From contig CAIRSA010000096.1 of NCBI GenBank assembly GCA_903881085.1, positions 1-38,674 on the forward strand: a stretch of 38,674 bases of DNA, given 5' to 3'. A model generated the notes under the pieces. It did not search any database and was not told the origin of the DNA. It saw only the letters and a program-made list of their open reading frames with translations. Shown in pieces: positions 18,143 to 25,934 of this stretch. Source of the DNA: an uncultured Acidobacteriia bacterium. GTDB lineage: Bacteria > Acidobacteriota > Terriglobia > Bryobacterales > Bryobacteraceae. Within the stretch, counting starts at the first letter, position 1; each line of letters opens with the position of its first letter. Made by a program: the position numbers and the translations under genes.

Positions 18143-18486
18143 GCCGCACACTCCTTCAGTTCACGCGCAGCCAATGCAGGCGCAATATTCAATTCGATGA
18201 TCCCGTCATGCACGCGCACAGGGTAGGTCTGAACAGAGGCATCCACGTTGGGGCGTTCCACCTTGCCGGTCTCCAAGCAGATCTTCCAACCATGCAGCGG
18301 GCACGCGACTTTGGTGCCGCTGGTGATGCCATCGCACAACGGGCCGCCGCTATGCGGGCAGGCATTTTCGATGGCCATAAAGCCAGTGGGTAAATGGAAA
18401 ATCGCGATGTCGCGTCCGGCGATCGTTACAGGGCGTCCTTCGCGGAGCGGGATGCTCGAAGTTGGCGTGATCTTAATCCATTGCAT
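18139..18486 (-). CDS. nirD: Nitrite reductase (NADH) small subunit, Rieske-type
   Basis: This 115-residue protein is the small partner of NirB in assimilatory nitrite reduction to ammonium. It has a complete Rieske [2Fe-2S] site: C43-P-H45 and C62-P-L-H65 (ENACPHSGGPLCDG and VACPLHGWKI). Some NirD proteins have lost these ligands, so this version should carry a cluster. An AAAGGA sequence lies 7 bases before the ATG. The gene starts 11 bp after the nirB stop, and its own stop overlaps the narK start. Confidence 0.93.
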   Translation of the reverse strand: MQWIKITPTSSIPLREGRPVTIAGRDIAIFHLPTGFMAIENACPHSGGPLCDGITSGTKVACPLHGWKICLETGKVERPNVDASVQTYPVRVHDGIIELNIAPALAARELKECAA

Positions 18487-18497
18487 GATGATGTCCT

Positions 18498-20936
18498 TTA
18501 TGCGAATACCGGAGCCACGGTCTCCATGGGTTGAATCTGAACAAATTGGTGCGCGGTGCGCGGCTCGTCGCGTTCCAGCCAGGCATCGCTTGAAAGCGAC
18601 TTCGATGTATGCAGCCGCTTCAACAAACCTTCCTTCACCGGCGCTGTGGCATAGACTGTTTCGCGCCGTACTTTCTCCATACCGAAGCGCTCCACGAAAT
18701 CGTAAGTGCGCTCCAGATAGTTGGCGTTTTCGCGGTAATACTGGAAGAACAACTCGGCCGCTTCGATCGCCTCTTTGGTCGTATCCACGGTCACCAGCAA
18801 GTCAGCCTTGCGCACGCTCTTGCCTGCCGCGCCCCCAACAACCACTTGCCAGCTGCCTTCCTGGCCGATCAGTCCGATGTCTTTCACCGTTGCTTCAGCA
18901 CAGTTGCGAGGGCAGCCGACGACGGCCATCTTTGTCTTGTGCGGAGTGAACAGATTCTCTAAGCGGCGCTCCAATTCCACGCCGGTTTCGATCGCATTCT
19001 GCGTGCCGAAGCGGCAGAAGTCAGAGCCTACGCAGGTTTTCACCATGCGCACGCCTTTGGCGTAGCCTTGTCCGGAAGGCATGCCGAGGTCGGCCCAGAT
19101 TTTGGGCAGATCGTTCTTCTTCACGCCCAGCAGATCGATGCGCTGGCTGCCCGTCACCTTCACCAGCGGCACGTTGTACTTGTCTGCGACGTCGGCGATC
19201 TTGCGCAACTCAGCAGGCGATGTGATGCCCCCACGCATGCGTGGAATCACCGAAAAAGTGCCGTCCTTTTGAATGTTGGCGTGTACGCGATCGTTAATGA
19301 AGCGTGCCGCCCGATCCTCTTCGTGATCGCCGCACCATAGCATGTCGACCATGTAGCTGAGTGCCGGTTTGCAGACTTCGCAGCCATGCCCGTCGCCATA
19401 GATGTCCAAAATGTCCTGCACCGATTTCAAGCGCTGGGTGCGTACGATTTCGCGCAACTGATCTTCCGGATACGCCACGCACTTGCACAGGACCTTCTTC
19501 GATTCCTCCTGGAACTCAGGAGCCACGGCGCGCAGAATGTCTTTGCACAGATTGCCGCAGCTGCCGCAGCCGGTGGATGCTCGAGTGCACTCTTTCAACT
19601 GCGCCATAGTCGAGACGCCCTTTTCGTGAATGGCCTCGATAATCGCGCCCTTTGTTACACCCAGGCAGCCGCAAACTGTTTCGTGATCGGACATCGAAGC
19701 CGCCACCGCGCCTGCATCTGCCGCGGGTTCGGGGAACAGCAGCGAACGGCGCTTGTCGGTCAGGTCGGTGTTGCTGCGCAGCCACTCCACGTAGCGGGCG
19801 CTATCGGAAACGTCGCCCACCAGCACCACGCCGATCAGGCGGTTTTCGCGCAATACCAGTTTCTTGTAGATGCCGAGCGAAGCGTCTTCGTACTTGATCG
19901 CTTCCACGGTCTCGTCCGTGTCTTCCACCACACCGGCGGAGAACACATCCACGCCCATGATCTTCAACTTCGCGGCGCTCGATTGCGGCTCGAAGCCGCC
20001 ATCGGTGTTGCCTGTGATGGCAGCGGCCAGCACTTTGCCCTGCGCGAACAGCGGGGCGACCAGACCGTAACAGGCACCGCGATGCTCCGTGCATTCACCA
20101 ACCGAATAGATATCTGGATCGGAGGTCTGCATGTAATCGTTGACCACGATGCCACGATTCACTTCCAGACCGGCCTCGCGCGCGAGACCAGAGTTGGGCC
20201 GGATGCCTGCCGCGATGACAACGAGGTCGGCTTCAATCTCTTCGCCATCTGTGAAACGCACGCCCTGCGCCGAACCGTTGCCGAGAATTGCCTGAGTCGA
20301 CTTCCCAAGTTTCACATTTACGCCCAGGCGCTCCATCTTCTTGCGCAAGTACAAGCCGCCGATGGGATCGAGTTGCCGCTCCATCAAGCGGTCCATCAAG
20401 TGAACCACCGTCACTTCGCAACCCTGCACCTGCAGGCCACGCGCCGCTTCCAGGCCGAGCAAACCGCCGCCGATGACGACCGCTTTTTTACCGGGCGCCG
20501 ACCATTCCAGCAGCGACTGCGTGTCTTCAATATTTCGGAACGCGCAGACGCGTTTCTTATCCACGCCTTCGATCTTCGGAATGAACGGCGAACTGCCGGT
20601 AGCAATCAACAGCGAATCGTACGGAGTGAGCGAGCCATCGTCGCCGACCACGGCTTTCATATCGCGATCGATGCGCGCAATGCGCACGCCCAGCCGAAGT
20701 TGGATGTTGTTTTCCGCGTACCACTCGATGGGGTTCAGAACGATCTCATCCAGATTCTTTTCGCCGGCGAGCACCGAAGAGAGCAGGATGCGATTGTAGT
20801 TGACGTGCGTCTCATCGCCGAAAACCGTGATCTGAAAATCATGTTTGTGGCGCAGAATCTGCTCCACACAGGCGATGCCGGCCATGCCATTGCCGATAAC
20901 AACGAGGTTTCGTTTCGCGATCTCTAAGTTTTTCAT
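18498..20936 (-). CDS. nirB: Nitrite reductase (NADH) large subunit
   Basis: The 812-residue cytoplasmic flavo-siroheme enzyme reduces nitrite to ammonium with six electrons from NAD(P)H. Domains in order: an FAD-binding Rossmann segment (VVIGNGMAGIACVEQIL, residues 12-28), an NAD-binding Rossmann segment (VVIGGGLLGLEAA), and a first BFD-like [2Fe-2S] site (C422, C424, C457, C460). A second similar CxC...CxxC group follows (C484, C486, C519, C522). The siroheme/4Fe-4S half has CX5C (C635, C641) and CX3C (C675, C679, in GCPRNCAEA). The frame is open 12 codons further upstream, but the ATG at 20936 is preferred because it overlaps the nitrate reductase stop as ATGA and fits the family N-terminus. 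Confidence 0.96.
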   Translation of the reverse strand: MKNLEIAKRNLVVIGNGMAGIACVEQILRHKHDFQITVFGDETHVNYNRILLSSVLAGEKNLDEIVLNPIEWYAENNIQLRLGVRIARIDRDMKAVVGDDGSLTPYDSLLIATGSSPFIPKIEGVDKKRVCAFRNIEDTQSLLEWSAPGKKAVVIGGGLLGLEAARGLQVQGCEVTVVHLMDRLMERQLDPIGGLYLRKKMERLGVNVKLGKSTQAILGNGSAQGVRFTDGEEIEADLVVIAAGIRPNSGLAREAGLEVNRGIVVNDYMQTSDPDIYSVGECTEHRGACYGLVAPLFAQGKVLAAAITGNTDGGFEPQSSAAKLKIMGVDVFSAGVVEDTDETVEAIKYEDASLGIYKKLVLRENRLIGVVLVGDVSDSARYVEWLRSNTDLTDKRRSLLFPEPAADAGAVAASMSDHETVCGCLGVTKGAIIEAIHEKGVSTMAQLKECTRASTGCGSCGNLCKDILRAVAPEFQEESKKVLCKCVAYPEDQLREIVRTQRLKSVQDILDIYGDGHGCEVCKPALSYMVDMLWCGDHEEDRAARFINDRVHANIQKDGTFSVIPRMRGGITSPAELRKIADVADKYNVPLVKVTGSQRIDLLGVKKNDLPKIWADLGMPSGQGYAKGVRMVKTCVGSDFCRFGTQNAIETGVELERRLENLFTPHKTKMAVVGCPRNCAEATVKDIGLIGQEGSWQVVVGGAAGKSVRKADLLVTVDTTKEAIEAAELFFQYYRENANYLERTYDFVERFGMEKVRRETVYATAPVKEGLLKRLHTSKSLSSDAWLERDEPRTAHQFVQIQPMETVAPVFA

Positions 20937-23116
20937 GCGGTCTCTCCGGTCCTTTCCACACGCACTGAGCACTGCTTGTAATTGGGCTCGCGCGAAATGG
21001 GATCAAAAGCGCTTTGCGTTACCTGATTTGAATTGAACTCCGCGTAGTGGAAGGGCAGAAACACCTGGCCCGGACCCACAATCGAAGTGATGCGCAGCTC
21101 CACGTTCTTCACCCGGCCACGGCGCGAAATGATGTCGATTTTGTCGAGCGGCTTCAACTTCAACCGCGACGCATCGCGGGGATTCATCTCCAGCCATGCG
21201 CGCGGACTCATCAGTTCCAACAGCGGCACCATGCCGGTTTTCGTACGCGTGTGCCAGTGCTCCACGGTGCGGCCGGTATTCAAGATAAATGGATAATCTT
21301 TATTCGGCTGCTCAGGAAACGGCTGCCATTCAATAGGCAGCAACTTCGCTTTGCCATTTGCGTATTCGAATTGGCCGTCGGCATAAAGACGCTTCACTTG
21401 CGGTTCTGTCTCGCCTTCAACGAAAGGCCACTGCTGGCCGCCGTTTGCTTCCAAAAACTCGTAGGTCATGCCGGAGTAATCGCACAGCCGGCCTTTGGAG
21501 ATGCGGCGCCATTCGTCGAACGCATCGCGCGGACCGGTCCAACCCGGATACAGCCGCTCGCGCACGCCCAGCTTTTCCGCGACGTTCAAGAAGATATCGA
21601 AGTCCGATCTCGCTTCGCCGGGCGGCTCCACGGCTTTGTTCACCTTGCTAACTCGGCGTTCGGAATTCGTGTACGTGCCTTCTTTTTCGCCCCAGATTGC
21701 CGCCGGCAGAACCAAGTCGGCGATCTCAGTTGTCGGCGTTGGATGATACCCATCCTGCACCACCAGGAACTCCAGATTCTCCAGCGCCTGATGCAGCACG
21801 TCCTGATTGGGGAACGAGACTAACGGATTCGTCGCGATGATCCACAGCGCCTTGATCTCTTTTTTCAGAATGGCTTCGATCAGATCCGGATAGGCATGTC
21901 CACGCGAAGTCGGCAGCTCGTCCGCCGATACATTCCACAACCTGGCGATCTCTTCGCGGTCTTCCTTGCTTTCGAATTTGCGATAGCCAGGCAGGCTCGA
22001 TGTGAAGCCCGTCTCGCGCGTCCCCATGGCATTGCACTGGCCGGTGATGGAAAACGGCGAAGCGCCCGCGTGGCCGATCTTGCCGGTAACCAGCGACAGA
22101 TTGCAGATTGCGTTGACCGTCTCCGCGCCCTGCGTGGAATGATTCACGCCCATGGTCCAGCCGATGAACGGCGCCTTCGCGCGGCCAATCAGGCGGGCCA
22201 CATGCAGGATGCGTTCGGCCGCAACGCCGGTGATCTCGGCCACGCGTTCCACCGGATATTGCGCGGCTACTTTCTCGATCTCTTCGAAGCCGGTAGTGTG
22301 CGCTGCAATGTATTCGCGATCGATAAGGTTTTCCGCGATCAGCACATGCAGAATACCGTTCAGCAGCGCGATGTCCGTGCGCGGCTTCACCGGCAAATGG
22401 ATGTTCGACATCATCGCCGTCTTCGTCACGCGAGGGTCAACCACAATCAGAATGCGATTCTGATTCATGTCGAGCCGCTGGCAGAGGATCGGATGATTGT
22501 CGGCGATGTTGGCGCCGATCAGCATCACCACATCGGCCTTCTCCATGTCCTCGTAAGCGCCGGGAGGCCCGTCGCTACCGAAGCTGCGCTTATAGCCGGC
22601 TACCGCGCTGGCCATGCAGAGCGTGGTGTTGCCATCGATGTTCTTTGACTTGAAGCCAAGCTGAATCAGCTTGCCCAGCGTGTAGAATTCCTCGGTCACC
22701 AACTGCCCGGTGCTGAGCACGCCGAGCGAGTTTGCGCCGAAGCGTTCCTGCACGGAACGGAACTTGGCGATCATGGTGTCGAGCGCCTGATCCCAGCCCA
22801 CCCGCGCCAGTTTGCCGTTGGTCTTCAGCAGAGGATACATCGCACGATTCGGGGCCGACAAAGTGTAGTGTTCCGAAAGTCCCTTCGGGCAGAGCTTGCC
22901 CAGATTGACAGGATGCGATTCATCGCCGCGCACCGCGATGGCCTTACCTTCTTTTACGCCGACCAGCATGCCGCAACCGACCGAGCAATAACCGCAAGTG
23001 GTCTTCACCCATTTTTCCGGGATCTTGCTCTCCGATGTGTAGCCGTATTCCGGATCGTAACCGTAGGCGTACTTTTCGGCCATGATGTCGATGCCGAGCA
23101 GGCGGCGCGTGTTCAT
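20933..23116 (-). CDS. nasA: Assimilatory nitrate reductase catalytic subunit (Mo-bis-MGD, NasA/NarB-like)
   Basis: The 727-residue molybdoenzyme reduces nitrate to nitrite. The N-terminal [4Fe-4S] site is C41-x2-C44-x3-C48-x27-C76 (CGYCSVGCGM and KLCPKGL). The likely molybdenum ligand is C167 in GNTTLCMASAVAGYK, as in NapA/NasA-type enzymes. Other family signals are WTMGVNHSTQGAETVNAI, SITGQCNAMG and AIWGEKEGTYTNSERRV. There is no Tat signal, so it acts in the cytoplasm, and its length is close to cyanobacterial NarB. The ATG overlaps the stop of the upstream gene (ATGA), and GGAGG precedes it by 5 bases. NarB and NasA enzymes usually take electrons from ferredoxin or an NADH-linked subunit; here the gene is coupled to a DmsB-DmsC fusion. 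The symbol is by pathway; narB would serve equally. Confidence 0.93.
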   Translation of the reverse strand: MNTRRLLGIDIMAEKYAYGYDPEYGYTSESKIPEKWVKTTCGYCSVGCGMLVGVKEGKAIAVRGDESHPVNLGKLCPKGLSEHYTLSAPNRAMYPLLKTNGKLARVGWDQALDTMIAKFRSVQERFGANSLGVLSTGQLVTEEFYTLGKLIQLGFKSKNIDGNTTLCMASAVAGYKRSFGSDGPPGAYEDMEKADVVMLIGANIADNHPILCQRLDMNQNRILIVVDPRVTKTAMMSNIHLPVKPRTDIALLNGILHVLIAENLIDREYIAAHTTGFEEIEKVAAQYPVERVAEITGVAAERILHVARLIGRAKAPFIGWTMGVNHSTQGAETVNAICNLSLVTGKIGHAGASPFSITGQCNAMGTRETGFTSSLPGYRKFESKEDREEIARLWNVSADELPTSRGHAYPDLIEAILKKEIKALWIIATNPLVSFPNQDVLHQALENLEFLVVQDGYHPTPTTEIADLVLPAAIWGEKEGTYTNSERRVSKVNKAVEPPGEARSDFDIFLNVAEKLGVRERLYPGWTGPRDAFDEWRRISKGRLCDYSGMTYEFLEANGGQQWPFVEGETEPQVKRLYADGQFEYANGKAKLLPIEWQPFPEQPNKDYPFILNTGRTVEHWHTRTKTGMVPLLELMSPRAWLEMNPRDASRLKLKPLDKIDIISRRGRVKNVELRITSIVGPGQVFLPFHYAEFNSNQVTQSAFDPISREPNYKQCSVRVERTGETA

Positions 23117-24651
23117 GCTGCCTCCTTTACGGAACCGAAGAACGAGGCGGCGATGTTTCGTGGCACCACGCTTACGAAGAACAGATAGCGCCCTAAAATC
23201 TCAGCCCCGAACCCGACCACCAGTGCCGAAGCCACAGCCAGCAGTCCGGTGCCGGCCAGCGCTACCGTCGCCGTCACAGCCAGCATCAGCAGCCGTGTGA
23301 GAAACATCGTTTTCAGTGGCGTCATCAACAGCGCGGCCGATGACTTCAACTCAAACTCTTCCGACATCTGATACCGAATCAGTTTCGATACCTGTAAGAG
23401 CAGCTGGGCCATCGCCGCCCCAGCCACCATCCAGCGCGCTTCCGGCGAAAACGCCGAACCCAGGAAGCACCATGCGAACAATGGCCCCAGCAGCGCCGCG
23501 GTCAAATAAAACTCCGCTACCGTAGTCCATGAATTCCATGAAGGCCGTGCCGGTACTCGATAGATATATGCGCTGCACAGGATGCCCGCAACGCCGCTGA
23601 TTGCCGTCAATACGCCGAGAGCCTCAACTCCAGGCAGCCCCAGGAACAGTGCGCCGGCGTAACCGGAAGCTGCACCGGCGAACAGGGTGAACGACAGCAC
23701 TTCGCGGCTCAGCCACGACCGCTTCCACATCTTCAATGCACGGTAGGCATGAATCGGACGGCCCAGGTGCATCGTCGAAGCGCCCAGTGCCAGATGGCCG
23801 GCCATCAATGCGGCAATCGCGCCAAGCTTCGCGCCAAGTCCGGCACCGAATCCTGCGATCATGCAAAGTGCGCCAACACTCATTTGCGTCAGCACCAGCA
23901 TCACCACCAGCGGCCAGTGCGGATGTTCCGGCTTCACGCGCGGCGAATCGGCCTTTTCGAAATCGGCGCCAAGATTAGCGGGCAGCGTCAGCCGCGTTGT
24001 AGAGATAGTGGAATCGGCGGGTGGCAGTCCAGGGGCGTTGGCGTGTTCGGCATAGGCCTGTTGCCATTCGCCCATGTTGACCAGCTCAATGCGGATGGCG
24101 CCTTCGGGGCAAGCGCCGACGCAGGCGGGCTCGCGGCCATCGGTCACCCGGTTGTAACACATGTCACATTTGCCGACCACGCCGCGTTCGGGATTGAATT
24201 GCGGAACGCCGTAGGGGCAGTTCCAGGTGCAGTATTGGCAGCCGATGCACATATCGGCGCTGTGCAACACCAGGCCTGTCGGGACGTCTTTTGTGTAGGC
24301 GTCCACCGGGCAGCCGCGCAGGCAGGCTGCGTCCAGGCAGTGGTTGCAACCCATGGAAAGGTGGAAGCGTTGGGTGAAGGGGTAGTCGCCCGCTTCGATC
24401 TCGCCCACGCGCCGCCAGCGGATGTCGGCCGGGTTGTTATTTTGTTCATTGCAGGCCACTTCGCAGCATTTGCAGCCAATGCACTTGGTCATGTCGAAGT
24501 GGAAGCGGTACTGTTCGCCTTCCACGGGCAGGCGGGTTGGAATGCGCGGGTCAATCGGGCTGGTGCGTAACTGGACAAGACCATTGGCGCCACCGGAGAG
24601 CTTGAATTGCTCGCCGTCGTGAGACACGTGTTCTAGCAGGGGCAGCGACAT
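23113..24651 (-). CDS. Fused DmsB-like ferredoxin and DmsC-like membrane anchor protein, probable electron donor to nitrate reductase
   Basis: The 512-residue protein joins two parts that are usually separate subunits. Residues 50-195 are a DmsB/NrfC-type ferredoxin with 16 cysteines in four groups (C57/60/63/67, C102/105/110/114, C135/138/141/145, C162/165/177/181), enough for four [4Fe-4S] clusters. Residues 245-505 hold about eight hydrophobic helices resembling DmsC, the quinol-oxidising anchor (GHLALGASTMHLGRPIHAYRA, SWLSREVLSF). No Tat or Sec leader precedes the ferredoxin part, so it should face the cytoplasm, where the nitrate reductase lies. It is the first gene of the nitrate operon, with AAGGA before the ATG, and its stop overlaps the next start. 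I infer quinol-to-nitrate electron transfer. Confidence 0.9.
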   Translation of the reverse strand: MSLPLLEHVSHDGEQFKLSGGANGLVQLRTSPIDPRIPTRLPVEGEQYRFHFDMTKCIGCKCCEVACNEQNNNPADIRWRRVGEIEAGDYPFTQRFHLSMGCNHCLDAACLRGCPVDAYTKDVPTGLVLHSADMCIGCQYCTWNCPYGVPQFNPERGVVGKCDMCYNRVTDGREPACVGACPEGAIRIELVNMGEWQQAYAEHANAPGLPPADSTISTTRLTLPANLGADFEKADSPRVKPEHPHWPLVVMLVLTQMSVGALCMIAGFGAGLGAKLGAIAALMAGHLALGASTMHLGRPIHAYRALKMWKRSWLSREVLSFTLFAGAASGYAGALFLGLPGVEALGVLTAISGVAGILCSAYIYRVPARPSWNSWTTVAEFYLTAALLGPLFAWCFLGSAFSPEARWMVAGAAMAQLLLQVSKLIRYQMSEEFELKSSAALLMTPLKTMFLTRLLMLAVTATVALAGTGLLAVASALVVGFGAEILGRYLFFVSVVPRNIAASFFGSVKEAA

Positions 24652-24942
24652 AGTTATCCTTATTTGGAGAGGGCGGCACGGCGAAAACCATGCCTGATCG
24701 AATGGGCCGTATTGTTACAACAAGGAATCTGGACGCGAGATTTGGTGGCGGACAATGCCTGAGCCGGTGCCGCTTGGCCTCGACTACATCCCTAGAATCA
24801 CACAGTTACGGCTGCGCGTCCAATTGATATTGATAATGGGGGGTATCAGATGAGGGATTATTACAGGCGGGGATTGAAACAGTTGGGGAGAGTTTACCGT
24901 TTGCCGTTTTCCATTCCATGCGGAACGGTCTAAACTGGAACT
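24652..24942 (-). promoter_or_regulatory. Intergenic region upstream of the nitrate operon
   Basis: No gene is seen in these 291 bases. On the minus strand the region must carry the promoter of the nitrate operon. A hairpin with arms GGCATGG/CCGTGCC (one G-T pair) and a 6-base loop lies at 24675-24694, just before the AAGGA Shine-Dalgarno sequence. I checked it as a possible NasR/ANTAR-type leader, but the loop lacks the expected A at position 1 and G at position 4, and no second matching hairpin was found. ATCAATATCAAT repeats occur near 24820-24835. No confident -35/-10 pair could be placed. Confidence 0.4.
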
Positions 24943-25141
24943 GTGATCAAGTCGTTCCGGTGCAAAGACACTGCGAAGGTGTTTCGCAGGGAGTCTTGCC
25001 GCAATCCCGGGCGATCACCTGGAGCCAGTGGTTGGTGACCGATTAGGTCAGTATAGCTTCAGAATCAATATCCAATGGCGAATCTGTTTTGAATGGAAGG
25101 ACGGCGATGCCTATGAGGTTGAGATCGTCGATTATCATTGA
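24943..25141 (+). pseudogene. higB: Degraded higB toxin (RelE/HigB family), internally deleted and frameshifted
   Basis: From a GTG at 24943 the first frame reads VIKSFRCKDTAKVFRRESC, the typical HigB N-terminus, but runs to a stop at TGG-TGA near 25036. A different frame, from about 25005, reads HLEPVVGDRLGQYSFRIN, then QWRICFEWKDGDAY, and ends in EVEIVDYH before TGA at 25139-25141; this is the typical HigB C-terminus. Roughly 22 N-terminal and 46 C-terminal residues remain of the usual 92 or so, so about 25 residues of the middle are missing and the frame is shifted. The toxin should be inactive unless a short C-terminal product is made. higA follows 7 bp downstream in the normal higBA order. 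Confidence 0.8.
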
Positions 25142-25148
25142 AAAATCC

Positions 25149-25457
25149 ATGAGCAAAGAACCAACCAAATTCTCGCCAGTTCATCCAGGCGAAACGCTTC
25201 GCGAAGATTTCATGTTGCCGCTTACCCTGAGCGCCAACCGGCTTGCCATAGAACTCCACGTCCCGGTCACGCGGATCAACGACATTGTGCACGACCGCCG
25301 TTCGATCACTGCGGACACAGCCTTGAGGTTGGCGCGCTACTTCGGTACCACCCCACAGTTTTGGGTCAACTTACAGGCTAACTACGACTTGGAAGTCGCC
25401 TCCGATGCTTTATCGGCAAAAATAGAAAGCCAGGTGAAGCCACTTCGGGCGGCATAG
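25149..25457 (+). CDS. higA: HigA-family antitoxin (XRE-type helix-turn-helix)
   Basis: The 102-residue protein has the HigA signature PVHPGETLREDFM near the N-terminus, followed by a helix-turn-helix at about residues 27-65 (LSANRLAIELHVPVTRINDIV), then TADTALRLARYFGTTPQFW. In intact systems HigA binds HigB and represses the shared promoter. The start at 25149 is chosen because it begins at the conserved N-terminus, 7 bp after the higB remnant; the frame is open further upstream inside higB. The antitoxin reading frame is complete although its toxin is broken, so it may persist as a repressor or be decaying. Confidence 0.9.
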   Translation: MSKEPTKFSPVHPGETLREDFMLPLTLSANRLAIELHVPVTRINDIVHDRRSITADTALRLARYFGTTPQFWVNLQANYDLEVASDALSAKIESQVKPLRAA

Positions 25458-25598
25458 GCAGCGGCGGAGCAACTCTGCTGCGCACTCCTTTAGTATACGC
25501 ACCTGGGACATCGTGTTCGGTGCCCCAAACTGCTAAATGGGGTCGCGGCGATCCCCAGTCCCGACGGCAAATAGAGCCCGGCCGCCAACCAGCGAACC

Positions 25599-25838
25599 TT
25601 ACGCAACGCTCAGCATTTTGGTGGCGTAGTCCCGTCCGCTGGTCGATGGAGGCAGCGGCTTCCCATCCCGCTGATAGAGCTCAATCGCTTCATCGACGGC
25701 CACGCACAACTGCTCGAAAACTTCCAACTCGCGATCGCCGTGGCAACCGCCGTAAAGCAGTCCCGGACAACTGCCGACGAAACATTGGTCTTCCTCGGAC
25801 CACTCGACAATCTTCACATAGCGCGCGCTTTCTTTCAT
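25599..25838 (-). CDS. HicB-like antitoxin-family protein
   Basis: The 79-residue protein matches the short HicB-like fold: YVKIVEWSEEDQCFVGSCPGL is the beta-hairpin region with the conserved G-x-CPGL, followed by a helix (ELEVFEQLCVAVDEAIELY) and the typical tail GKPLPPSTSG. There is no C-terminal DNA-binding domain, unlike the longer HicB at 33814. No HicA-type toxin is adjacent. The ATG overlaps, as ATGA, the end of a short interrupted frame that may be a decayed partner. Its role is uncertain; it may be a solitary remnant of a toxin-antitoxin-like pair. Confidence 0.75.
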   Translation of the reverse strand: MKESARYVKIVEWSEEDQCFVGSCPGLLYGGCHGDRELEVFEQLCVAVDEAIELYQRDGKPLPPSTSGRDYATKMLSVA

Positions 25839-25924
25839 TCCGTAGCCTCCGCGATGGCGGCCTTGACCGCCTTCTCCTGATACTACTTGGCGTCATCGCC
25901 AGCATCGCCGGAGATCGTAACCGG
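25835..25924 (-). pseudogene. Possible remnant of a small gene translationally coupled to the HicB-like gene
   Basis: Read on the minus strand, a frame giving PVTISGDAGDDAK, then TAG, then YQEKAVKAAIAEATE ends in a TGA that overlaps the start codon of the HicB-like gene as ATGA. The overlap and the regular amphipathic composition suggest the 3' end of a former coupled gene with one in-frame stop (25883-25885) and no start codon found. I do not recognise the family, and chance cannot be excluded for so short a frame. Confidence 0.3.
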
Positions 25925-25934
25925 CCTACCCCAA

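Noticed and set aside
19386..20927. Long open frame of 513 codons on the plus strand opposite nirB
   Set aside because: It lies wholly antisense to a gene with all nirB motifs, and its translation is rich in His, Ala and Arg with no recognisable domain. Such frames are common opposite GC-rich genes.
23749..24570. Open frame of 273 codons on the plus strand opposite the DmsB-DmsC fusion
   Set aside because: The opposite strand carries 16 correctly spaced cysteines and membrane helices; this frame has no domain signal.
24675..24694. Hairpin before the nitrate operon considered as a NasR/ANTAR antitermination target
   Set aside because: The hexaloop lacks the required A1 and G4, no second paired hairpin was found, and no ANTAR regulator gene is in the window.
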